From positions 722,315-786,314 of the forward strand of contig CM042181.1 of assembly GCA_023376005.1 (NCBI GenBank): a DNA stretch of 64,000 bases, written 5' to 3'. The stretch is from Doryteuthis pealeii (lineage: Eukaryota; Mollusca; Cephalopoda; Myopsida; Loliginidae). Position 1 is the stretch's first letter. The number at the start of each line of letters is the position of its first letter. Positions 56,506 to 64,000 of the stretch are shown in pieces. Both the position numbers and the translations under genes were made by a program. A model generated the notes under the pieces. That model had not been told where the DNA came from. It was given only the letters and a program-made list of their open reading frames with translations, and did not search any database.

Positions 56506-58340
56506 CACGACGGCCTCACCCTCCCCTCAGCAGAAAGGTAACATTTAGGTACGTCAATCTCATATCTAATCTAATTGAGAACAATTATGTGGAGAACGTC
56601 AAGACGATTTTGAAAGAACTGCCACCAGAGGAACTCTACCAGGTTTTGGATTGCTCACTGGGTGGTTCCACGCCTCTGTTTATGGCCATCAACAGTATGA
56701 ATGAAGAATTAGCCATATATATTCTAAAACTCTCCCTCCGGCAAGGTCGTTGTGAATCGTGTGCGAACTGGACTCAACGCCGTCAGCTTCTTGTGCACGC
56801 CATGGTCGTCGACAGCGTATATTTGGTCGAACTTATATTGCAAAATATGTGCGACATGGACGGTTTTCAACACGGTCCCTACACGCCCTTAATGGTCGCT
56901 GTTATTCATGGAAATATCGAGATCGTTCGGTTGGTAGTACGGCTTGGGGCTGATGTCAATCGGGCTTGCTTTGACGGTACAAGCCCTCTGATGGCTGCAG
57001 TTGGGAACATGACTATATCGCGCTTTCTGTTAGCGCACCATGCTGACCCGAACCACCAAAACTCAGATGGGACTACAGCTCTTCATCTAGCCGTTAACAT
57101 GAACCATCAAAGTTGTGTTTTGATGCTAGACACGGCTGGTGCCGATGTTCGTATCAAGAATAACCAGGGAATTACACCGTTTATGTTGGCCGGAATCAAT
57201 GCGATGTTTCCGCTGGTGTTGTACCTCTCCGATCACCCTGCACATTCTGATATAGACAGGATAGAAGCTTTTGAATTAATGAGCGCGTGCCTCATGTGCA
57301 CAGACGAAATGGTCACTCTCTTCTGCATCCGGGCTCTACAAATGAGAAGTGGGAGGTTTATCAAAAGAGCACCCTTCCCCCCGCAGGATATTCTTAACCT
57401 TTCGGTGGAGTTTACCAAGGAGTCCCAGTTAGAAGAAATATACAACGACCCTTTAAAACTTGCTTTCCAGGCGGTCTTGATGATTGAGCGAATACTCGGT
57501 CGAAATAACACGCTATACATGCGTGCACTTGTTCAAATAGCGTTGGTTGCTGCACGGAGAAAAAGCTGGGAGAAACTTCGACAGATAATCGAATACCTGC
57601 CCAGATACTATCAACCAACGTTGACCGATTTTGTAAACCATTGTTTGAATTCACTCTGTAGTCTGTTTAAGGAAATCGCTTCTGATGAGGATCCCGAAAA
57701 TTTCTTTAAGAATGGAGCCTTTGCTGTTTACAAATTGGTGGCCGAAGGTACTGTGAAAATGTGGAATTTTCTCAAAGACGGTCTGTCGTCAAGTGCTTTT
57801 GTTGAACATTTTCAGTACAGGGATATATTCAATGCCTTTTTAGGCATGACGTCCGAGGTTCAATATCGGAATCTTCCACCGAGTTACGCCGTTAGATTTC
57901 ACAAGGTTGTCGCAGAAGTGGTCAGAGAAGATCCTCGGTTAATGCACTGTCAATCGCTCCTACATCGTGCCATTAAGTTGACAAACGTGGAAGAATGGGC
58001 TACGGTGGGGCTTATCCGTTTGCTGCTTAAATGTGGGGCTGATGTTGACTCCAAGGATTTCTACCGGGGGACGCCACTTATGTATGTCCTTAGGTACGCG
58101 CCTAGTCATAAAATGAAGGAGATTGGAAAAGTACTTATGGAATACAAGTGTCATCTGGATTGTAGAAATTGCGAAGGTTTTACTGCCATGGAATTTTTCC
58201 AGTGGCCAGATATATCTATTGATCTGAATAATGTACGGAGTTTGCAATGTCTGGCTGTAGGAGTTATTTTAGAGAATCAAATTGATTATGAAGAAGTTTT
58301 AACTAAAACACAAAAAGACTTTGTAAACTTACACCTGTAG
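56506..58340 (+). CDS. Gene 3: FEM-1-like CUL2 substrate receptor, main exon
   Basis: With 56081..56090 this codes for 614 residues, close to FEM1C. Order: N-terminal ankyrin repeats about 50-255 (GSTPLFMAI, GPYTPLMVAVI, GTTALHLAV, GITPFMLAGI), helical middle starting IEAFELMSA near 256, LMIERILGRNN near 329, C-terminal ankyrin repeats from DPRLMHCQSLLHRAI (479) through LLLKCGADVDSKD and GTPLMYVLRY, BC box SLQCLAVGVI at 582-591 and the tail KTQKDFVNLH like the FEM1 ending. In the family, the BC and Cul2 boxes bind Elongin B/C and CUL2, and the N-terminal ankyrins hold C-degrons. A loop RQGRCESCANW near 80-95, shared as RQG-x-x-E-x-C-x-x-W by genes 1 and 2, seems specific to this set. Intact. 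AATAAA at 58550 lies in a repeat and is only a possible signal. Confidence 0.92.
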
Positions 58341-58404
58341 GTATAGATTTTATATATATATATATATACAGAGAGAGAGAGAGAGAGAGAGTTACCAATA
58401 CAAT

Positions 58405-58545
58405 TAAGTCTTACCAATGGTTTCGGAACATCACTTTTAGGTGATTATCCGTCATCAGAAACGTTCACTGATGACGGATAATCACCAATCATCAAGTGAT
58501 GTTTCGAACCCATTGGTAAGACGAACTTTTAATTGTATAGGTGAC
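58405..58545. repeat. Inverted repeat with CTGATGA cores
   Basis: ttaccaatggtttcggaaca / gattatccgtcatcag faces ctgatgacggataatcacc / ttcgaacccattggtaa. Each arm has CTGATGA and a GAAA-like partner around a stem, but C-C at the stem base and no matching stem I argue against activity. About 65 bp downstream of the gene 3 stop. Confidence 0.55.
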
Positions 58546-58649
58546 TATAAATAAATAAATAAATACAGCTCTTACAGAAGTAATTGAGCACTTTATAATC
58601 ATTTATCCAATAATAACAAAATATTAACTATATATATGGAAATACGGTG

Positions 58650-58930
58650 AGGAAATTAATCCGACAGTATGAGAAGAAAATATTTTTAAAATATAACAAA
58701 CACAGGATGTTATGATCAGGAAACAATTTTTAGTGTCAATACTTAAGCATTTCATATTCACACAATCACTATACACTTAACATCTTTCATTTCGTCCCTC
58801 ACATAAATATTACTTAACAGTGTCCTGAAGATGGTACAATATACCGAAATGCTTAAGTATTGACACTAAAAATTGTTTCCTGATCATAACATCCTGTGTT
58901 TGTTATATTTTTATAATATTTTCTTCTCAT
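58650..58930. repeat. Inverted repeat, about 85-bp arms
   Basis: gagaagaaaatatttttaaa, tataacaaacacaggatgtt, atgatcaggaaacaattttt and agtgtcaatacttaagcatt return inverted at about 58845-58930. The right part has cctgaagatggtacaatata-ccgaaatgc, the decayed hammerhead-type block. Confidence 0.65.
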
Positions 58931-58944
58931 ACATATACGCTAGT

Positions 58945-59110
58945 ACCTACCTATGTGTGTTATGCCTTGTCATCATCTCAGATAAATAACAAAGCATTCT
59001 GTTTCCCAGGGTGTCGGCTGGGACCATGGAATATATTGGATGATCCTCGTAAATGCATTCCTATAGTAAAAAGCATTATTCAATGAATTTCTATAGTAAA
59101 CTGCTTACTA
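58945..59110 (+). repeat. Family F repeat
   Basis: Matches 63760..63890 almost base for base (acgctagtacctacctatgt, cccagggtgtcggctgggac, atatattggatgatcctcgt). Both continue into aatgcatt-ctatagtaaa units that resemble the minisatellite at 59270..59775. Confidence 0.7.
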
Positions 59111-59269
59111 CTGCCAACTCCTTGGCAATATTTTATATTCATTCAATTGATCTGGTATTTGTGTATTATACAGGGTGTACATAAAGTCCTACGACAGGTT
59201 AAACATTTACTAACAAAGATGGCATTCTGAAGAGCCATAATCAAAAGTATATCAATAGCACTGGTTTAC

Positions 59270-59775
59270 ATTTATGTAGTAAAATCACTTCCAATGCATT
59301 TATGTAGTAAAATCACTTCCAATGCATTTATGTAGTAAAATCACTTCCAATGCATTTATGTAGTAAAATACTTCCAATACTTCCAATGCATTTATGTAGT
59401 AAAATTACTTCCAATGCATTTATGTAGTAAAATTACTTCCAATGCATTTATGTAGTAAATCACTTCCAATGCATTTATGTAGTAAAATCACTTCCAATGC
59501 ATTTATGTAAAATCAGTTCCAGTGCATTTATGTAGTAAAATTACTTCCAATGCATTTATGTAGTAAAATCACTTCCAATGCATTATGTAGTAAAATCACT
59601 TCCAATGCATTTATGTAGTAAAATCACTTCCAATGCATTTATGTAGTAAAATCACTTCCAATGTAAAATCACTTCCAATGCATTTATGTAGTAAAATCAC
59701 TTCCAATGCATTTATGTAGTAAAAATCACTTCCAATGCATTTATGTAGTAAAATTACTTCCAATGCATTTCTGGA
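59270..59775 (+). repeat. 28-bp minisatellite
   Basis: About 17 copies of aatgcatttatgtagtaaaa-tcacttcc with single-base and length variants. Confidence 0.9.
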
Positions 59776-59792
59776 CATTGCTTGTTTAATAA

Positions 59793-60645
59793 CACTGGTT
59801 TACAAAGAAATTGAGGCAAGCACAAAAATAGCTGTTTTAACCTAATTTGGGGATGCTGAATTCAGATTTGAAATCCGTTTTTACTCATCGCCTCTAGTTT
59901 TTTAGATATGCATACTGTACATTTTGTACACATACTGTACATAAAGGCGTATATGCATTCAGGGTTAATTTCTAATATTGTGTGACTTATGTCTTCTTTT
60001 TTAGTTATTATGCAGGAAAATGAGAGCATGGGAAGCATTTAAGTCAGTCTGTAGTGGCTTCCTTGGTAACACACGCGTACCAAATTACCAAGTCTGTATT
60101 GAGAAGTTGCTAAAGACTTATGAGGATATGGGGTACCGAATGTAACTCAACATTCATTTTCTCGATTCCAACCTCAACTTCTTACCTCCAAACCTTGGAG
60201 CAGTGAGTGATGAGCACGGAGAAAGATTCCATCAAGACATTACGAAGATGGAGAGCAACTACCAAGGCAAGTGGAAACCCGGCATGATGGGAGACTTCTG
60301 CTGGATGCTTTTGCGTGACATCCCGGGGGCAAAATACAGCAGATCATCTAAGAAAACACTTCTGTCTGCGGTACTATGAATTGTGTACATTTTGTCATCC
60401 AAGTATATTTATTCCGTCAATGTTCTTTATCTATCCTGTTTTATCTGTAATAAGCTGTTGCAACTGTTGAAATAAACACGTATATTCTCTGTATATACTA
60501 AAACGAGACTATTTAAAAGACAGAAAACTAGAGGTGATAAAGCAAAACTGTTTATAAATTTGAATTCAGCACACCCAAATTAGTAAAAAAAACACCTATT
60601 CACATTCTTGCCTTAGACAAAAAATATTTTTTTTGTAAACCAGTG
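59793..60645 (+). mobile_element. Non-autonomous DNA transposon with long TIRs
   Basis: 853 bp. Ends CACTGGTTTAC and GTAAACCAGTG, flanked on both sides by TAATAA (59787-59792 and 60646-60651), a 6-bp target duplication. The TIRs extend about 110-130 bp imperfectly (shared aatttggg-gctgaattca-aattt and cctctagtttt blocks). Between them is a coding remnant (60020..60379). The superfamily cannot be set from the ends alone. Confidence 0.7.
60020..60379 (+). pseudogene. Conserved transposon-linked ORF remnant with one stop
   Basis: 120 codons from ATG 60020 to TGA 60377-60379, with one TAA after residue 41. It reads MRAWEAFKSVCSGFLGN, then LNIHFLDSNLNFLPPNLGAV, SDEHGERFHQDI, YQGKWKPGMMGDFCWMLLRD. 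The SDEHGERFHQDI and YQGKW...MMxDxCW phrases belong to a very widespread family of unannotated invertebrate proteins. Its position between long TIRs suggests that family is at least sometimes carried by DNA transposons. It begins just after ttattatgcag, a possible splice acceptor. Confidence 0.6.
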
Positions 60646-60781
60646 TAATAAAACTTCAAGAGTTGAACTTTGATTTGTTCTTTATGAAAAGATTTTAACA
60701 TTTGTACGATGTGAGTTATTAAATGTTCAATTCTAAAACTATTTCAAGACTTTGTGGATACCCTGTATATAAGAAAACAGG

Positions 60782-60841
60782 GAAATTGGAGGAATTTTTA
60801 CGAGTACATGTCATCTAGACCGTAAACATTGCAAAGTTATA
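60782..60841 (+). pseudogene. FEM-1-like relic, part 1
   Basis: gaaattggaggaatttttac, gagtacatgtcatctagacc and gtaaacattgcaaagtt align with gene 3 at about 58120-58175 (EIG...CHLDxxxC), with one 3-nt deletion. Frame reads EIGGIF...TCHLDRKHCKV. It corresponds to the last C-terminal ankyrin repeat. The outer TIR element ends just to its left. Confidence 0.6.
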
Positions 60842-60879
60842 TCCTCTTTCAAAACAGTCTTCTATTCAAAACATGAATA

Positions 60880-61092
60880 TATTATAATATATTAATAATT
60901 TGAAGGCAATTACAATGCGTATAAAAATAAAAACAAAAAGATGTTATTTTTGTCTCATCGATTTCGAAGTATAAACTTCATCATCTGATGATGAAGTTTA
61001 TACTTCGAAATCGATAAGATAAAAATAACATCTTTTTGTTTTTATTTTTATACGCATTGTAATTGCCTTCAAATTATTAATATATTATAACA
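60880..61092. repeat. Near-perfect palindrome, about 105-bp arms
   Basis: Centred at 60986 (cttcatcatctgatgatgaag). Arms contain aaggcaattacaatgcgtat and gatgttatttttgtctcatc. One arm's sequence recurs singly at 30282-30398. Each arm has CTGATGA followed by T and a GAAGT/ACTTC stem then GAAA, a hammerhead-like layout with one extra base. Confidence 0.75.
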
Positions 61093-61179
61093 TACTTAAC
61101 AATGCTTCAAGCAAATTACCAATTACTTTTATAAATATATTAAACAAACTCTCATAAATAGGTAGCGTTGTCGGCTGGG

Positions 61180-61370
61180 GCTTTAAAATACACCAAGAGC
61201 ACCTCCGTAGAAAACCTATAGGATTATTCCGACCCTCTTAGCCTCCCACCAAAATTATCATATACGTGCTAGAATGCGGTGGCTGAGGGTCTTAATGTCC
61301 TGGGTATGACGTCAAACTGAATCTAGTGGTGAAGTTCCAATTCTGGAATTCTGTGGAATGCGTAGCACCT
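61180..61370 (-). repeat. Family C fragment
   Basis: catatacgtgctagaatgcg, gtggctgagggtcttaatgt and tctagtggtgaagttccaat from the middle of family C. It lies between the two FEM-1 relic pieces. Confidence 0.45.
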
Positions 61371-62008
61371 ATAACACTATTAAAGTGTTATGGGTTAATT
61401 GGTGATCTGTTAATTAATTACTAATTAATTAAAACCACCCCAATTATTAATTATGGTAGTTTCTTAAAAGTTACTGTAAAAATAAGAAAAAACAATAATA
61501 ATTATAATAATAATAATGTTTATATTAAAAATATAAATTTATCTAAAAAAGAATCCTCACGTAGGCATAAATTCCTTAAATTATTGAATTACACTGTCAC
61601 GTAATTTTACCAATAGACAGATATCTCTCAGATTTAAATATAAACTTTTGAGTTAATCAAAATTCGTTAAACTTTTTTTTTTTAAATCAGTCACTGAAAA
61701 AAAAAAATGTAAAAAAAAAAATCACAATTCATTGTTTCACATTAAAATTTCTTTGTTACAACTTCTCTGAGAAAAAGATAATAATAATTAAGGGAAGTGA
61801 TTCCCTATTTGAATTGGAATCAACTATTTCCATTCGATGATAGGAAGCAACTACAATCAAAAGAAAAAAAAACACATTTGGTTTGTTCAAGTAAATTTTA
61901 AATAAAAGATCCAGTGTTTCAATTGGTCAGAGTTATAAGAGTGGCTGAGATCACATGTATCATTATCAAAATATGATTGGTAGAAAAAAATTCATTGTCG
62001 ATCCATAA

Positions 62009-62110
62009 CGTTTATAATGTCTGGCTGTAAGGGCGATTTTAGAGAATGAAATTGACTTTGACGAAGTTTTAATTAAAACACAAACAGACTTTATAAACTT
62101 ACACAGGTAA
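62009..62110 (+). pseudogene. FEM-1-like relic, part 2 (BC-box tail)
   Basis: Aligns with the last 100 bp of gene 3 (58239-58340). The readable frame is CLAVRAILENEIDFDEVLIK, then TQTDFINLHR and a stop, against CLAVGVILENQIDYEEVLTK and TQKDFVNLHL in gene 3. CLAVRAI is nearer the general FEM1 consensus than gene 3 is. Just upstream, the codon for the Q of SLQ is TAA. Homology also covers part of the 3' flank (ggtaagtatagattt). Helitron copy 11 begins at 62134. Confidence 0.75.
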
Positions 62111-62133
62111 GTATAGATTTATTTTCACATATA

Positions 62134-63040
62134 TCTTATTATAATGGAGATTGTATGTTTTTCTGTCTGTAACCGAAACTACATTACAACTCAAGTCACA
62201 ATTCCCTTTAGTTATTGACATCACATTCTCAATGATTTTATTTTTATTTAAACCTCAATTATTAATAAAATTGTTTTTCATTATTTATACTGTTAACCAT
62301 ATCTACATGATATTTTCCACGTACCCCACTTGTACGGGTCAGACACAAAGGCCCTATTTATGTGGGACCACCCACAAGCCGAGACTCATGGGTGGCAGGT
62401 GAAAAATTGCGTCGATCCCGTCGGCATTCCCCCTCAAGGGGGGCGCCTCAGGCACTGGGCAATAAACCCAGCCCTGCCCCTTTAAATCGAGGGGGCAGGT
62501 GTTGCCTGGGGGGTGGCCCCCTGGGATCGACGCTGTTAATTATAGCAATGGTCCAGAGGCCGAAGCCACTGTTGATCATATCTACATATTAATAACATGC
62601 AATTGTATTTATATATACAATAAAATAGCGGTGTATAGTGTGAATGGGAAGGCTAATTTGGATATTGATATTAAAAATGTGATTTTAATAAATATATGCT
62701 TAGTATTATTGATTTCTAATTGTTTGGTTTTATTTTAATGAATATAAGCAAAAATCTCTTCAATGAATCTTAAATGAAATCCATTAACAAGAAAAAATAA
62801 CTGTCATTTTATTCTTTACTTCCTCTTTTAACTAAACATTTAAATTAGAAAAACAATGAACAATGAAAGACGAGAGTGATGGAAAAGTAAATTTCAGTTG
62901 TTCTATTTTTCGATTATACCCCCGTCTGTTTCAAATCTTTTTATATGCATTCTTATTTAGTTTCATTAGCCTTTCTAATTTAATATAATATTACATTAAA
63001 ACTTAAATACTTGCACCCGGAGGGTGCATATATTTGCTAG
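62134..63040 (+). mobile_element. Helitron (copy 11) carrying family B insert
   Basis: A|TC at 62134, hairpin gcacccggagggtgc and CTAG|T at 63037-63040. At about 62305-62580 it contains one family B copy flanked by catatctacat on both sides, the same insertion point as copy 4. It is therefore a younger, longer subfamily (about 907 bp). Confidence 0.85.
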
Positions 63041-63756
63041 TAAGAGTAATATGAGTCGACCGTCACATGCGACGTGTGTGGTATAGAATACAAATGGCGG
63101 GGGCAAGTTTCTTGGCGGTCGCACCCTGTAGGGCAGGGGTTCAACTAGGTGTAGATGCTCTGTGTTGTCCTCTGTCGCATCTGTGGCGTTGTCAACCGCA
63201 ATTTCTTCTTCCTTGGGTTCGTTTTCAGCGCTGGGCGGTGTGACATTGAAGTCCCCGTCAGTATCCATGATATCACCAGGAGGGCGTTGCTCTAAGGGCT
63301 CGAGATCCACGGGTGGGTTCAATATTTTCTTGCTGTAACTCAATCATTTGCTTCATCAGCTCCAAATGTTGTTGGTCCATTGTAACTGGTGGAGTAGTCG
63401 TGTCTGGTTTACGAATTCTTAAAAAGTACTCGACGCGAAGTAGATAATTACTTGTTGTTCAAAGAATCCTGCGTTCACAGCGCCATATAAGAGGAGTGAT
63501 ATGATTCGACCGTCTCATGCGACGTGCGTGGTCTAGAATACAAATGACGGTGCCCACCCGTCCTTAAGTAGTACCCTGCCACTAACATCTGCATAATACT
63601 ACGGACGGTGACTCCAAGCTACGTATAATAAAGGGAGGTTACTCTAACCTACCCACACGACATAGGGATACCCATGGACAAGTAATAGACGAGCAACAAA
63701 TAGAGTAAGAAAAGCCCCTACAATTAACAATAAAGCAAATGTGTAAGATCTTTATA
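63041..63756 (-). mobile_element. Collapsed Ty3/Gypsy-like LTR retrotransposon
   Basis: Minus strand in order: an LTR-like segment (about 63756-63489), TGG-starting primer-binding-like sequence at 63488, a leader, the start of a gag-like frame (ATG at about 63379, MDQQHLELMKQMIELQQ), an abrupt switch of frame near 63340, a pol-C-terminus-like acidic stretch ending LPYRVRPPRNLPPPF, and about 60 bp matching the end of the first LTR (63041-63100). Nearly all of gag and pol is gone. The left side is cut by Helitron copy 11. The LTR boundaries are not certain. Confidence 0.5.
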
Positions 63757-63759
63757 TCA

Positions 63760-64000
63760 ATACGCTAGTACCTACCTATGTGTGTTATGCCCTGTCATCA
63801 TCTTAGATAAATAAAAAACCATTCTGTTTCCCAGGGTGTCGGCTGGGACCATGGAATATATTGGATGATCCTCGTAAATGCATTCTTAGAGCAAAAACGA
63901 TTTTCCAATGCATTTCTGTAGTAAAAAAAAAAAAGATTTTCCAATGCATTTCTGTAGTAAAAAAACAAACATTTTCCAATGCATTTCTGTAGTAAAAAAA
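63760..64000 (+). repeat. Family F repeat with minisatellite start
   Basis: Same sequence as 58945..59110, continuing into four units of ttccaatgcatttctgtagt-aaaaa up to the window edge. Confidence 0.7.

Larger units (their letters stand above)
59167..60770. mobile_element. Outer TIR element with nested insertions
   Basis: tatacagggtgtacataaag-tcc at 59167 and gactttgtggataccctgtata ending near 60770 are inverted copies of each other. The termini are of the tatacagggtgt type also seen at 22331..22807. Inside lie a 28-bp minisatellite and the element 59793..60645. The right end abuts FEM-1 relic sequence, so it probably inserted into that pseudogene. Confidence 0.55.
58341..64000. other. Repeat-filled region downstream of gene 3
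   Basis: No intact gene. Palindromes, a 28-bp minisatellite, nested TIR transposons, FEM-1 relics, Helitron copy 11 and a collapsed LTR element occur, listed separately. 61380-62000 is AT-rich with nothing recognised. Confidence 0.6.

Noticed and set aside
58550..58555. AATAAA as the gene 3 polyadenylation signal
   Set aside because: It lies in an (AAAT)n run just after an inverted repeat. It is possible, but nothing in the other genes supports it.

Overview
The window is metazoan nuclear DNA: AT-rich, repeat-saturated, with spliced genes (GT-AG introns), tRNA-derived SINEs, non-autonomous Helitrons, Penelope-like, LINE and Ty3/Gypsy relics, microsatellites and interstitial TTAGGG tracts. 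Vertebrate-style TTAGGG repeats together with this repeat mix suggest a marine invertebrate, probably a lophotrochozoan such as a mollusc. The species is an inference and cannot be fixed from the sequence alone.

The only clear genes are three tandem plus-strand paralogues of the FEM-1 family (ankyrin-repeat substrate receptors of CUL2-Elongin B/C ubiquitin ligases). Gene 1 is join(10043..10052,12513..14320), gene 2 is join(29723..29732,34034..35864) and gene 3 is join(56081..56090,56506..58340). Their main exons are spaced about 21.5 and 22.5 kb. Each starts with a 10-nt coding micro-exon (ATG GCT GAA G, or ATG GCT GGA A) that ends in phase 1 at a GTAAG donor and joins one long exon carrying the rest of the protein. 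Gene 2 has a single missing T in a T-run near codon 468. Gene 1 has lost the key positions of the C-terminal Elongin-binding BC box that genes 2 and 3 keep. Two relic pieces of a fourth copy lie at 60782..60841 and 62009..62110, separated by transposon debris.

Layout. 1-10042: LTR-like relics, one Helitron, a 116-bp satellite, interstitial telomeric repeats and an unclassified dispersed repeat (family C). 10043-14320: gene 1. 14321-29722: SINEs, a fold-back element, several Helitrons, a 1.69-kb tandem duplication (possibly an assembly artefact, with an N at 27222) and a LINE tail. 29723-35864: gene 2, with a repeat-filled intron. 35865-56080: large micro/minisatellites, Helitrons, a Penelope-like cluster with hammerhead-ribozyme candidates, an RTE-type LINE tail and the second satellite block. 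56081-58340: gene 3, with a short intron. 58341-64000: palindromes, nested TIR transposons, FEM-1 relics, a Helitron and a collapsed Ty3/Gypsy element.

The picture is an expanding and diversifying FEM-1-like family in a transposon-dense region. The three genes should act in the same process (ubiquitin-ligase substrate choice), except that gene 1 may no longer dock on Elongin B/C.
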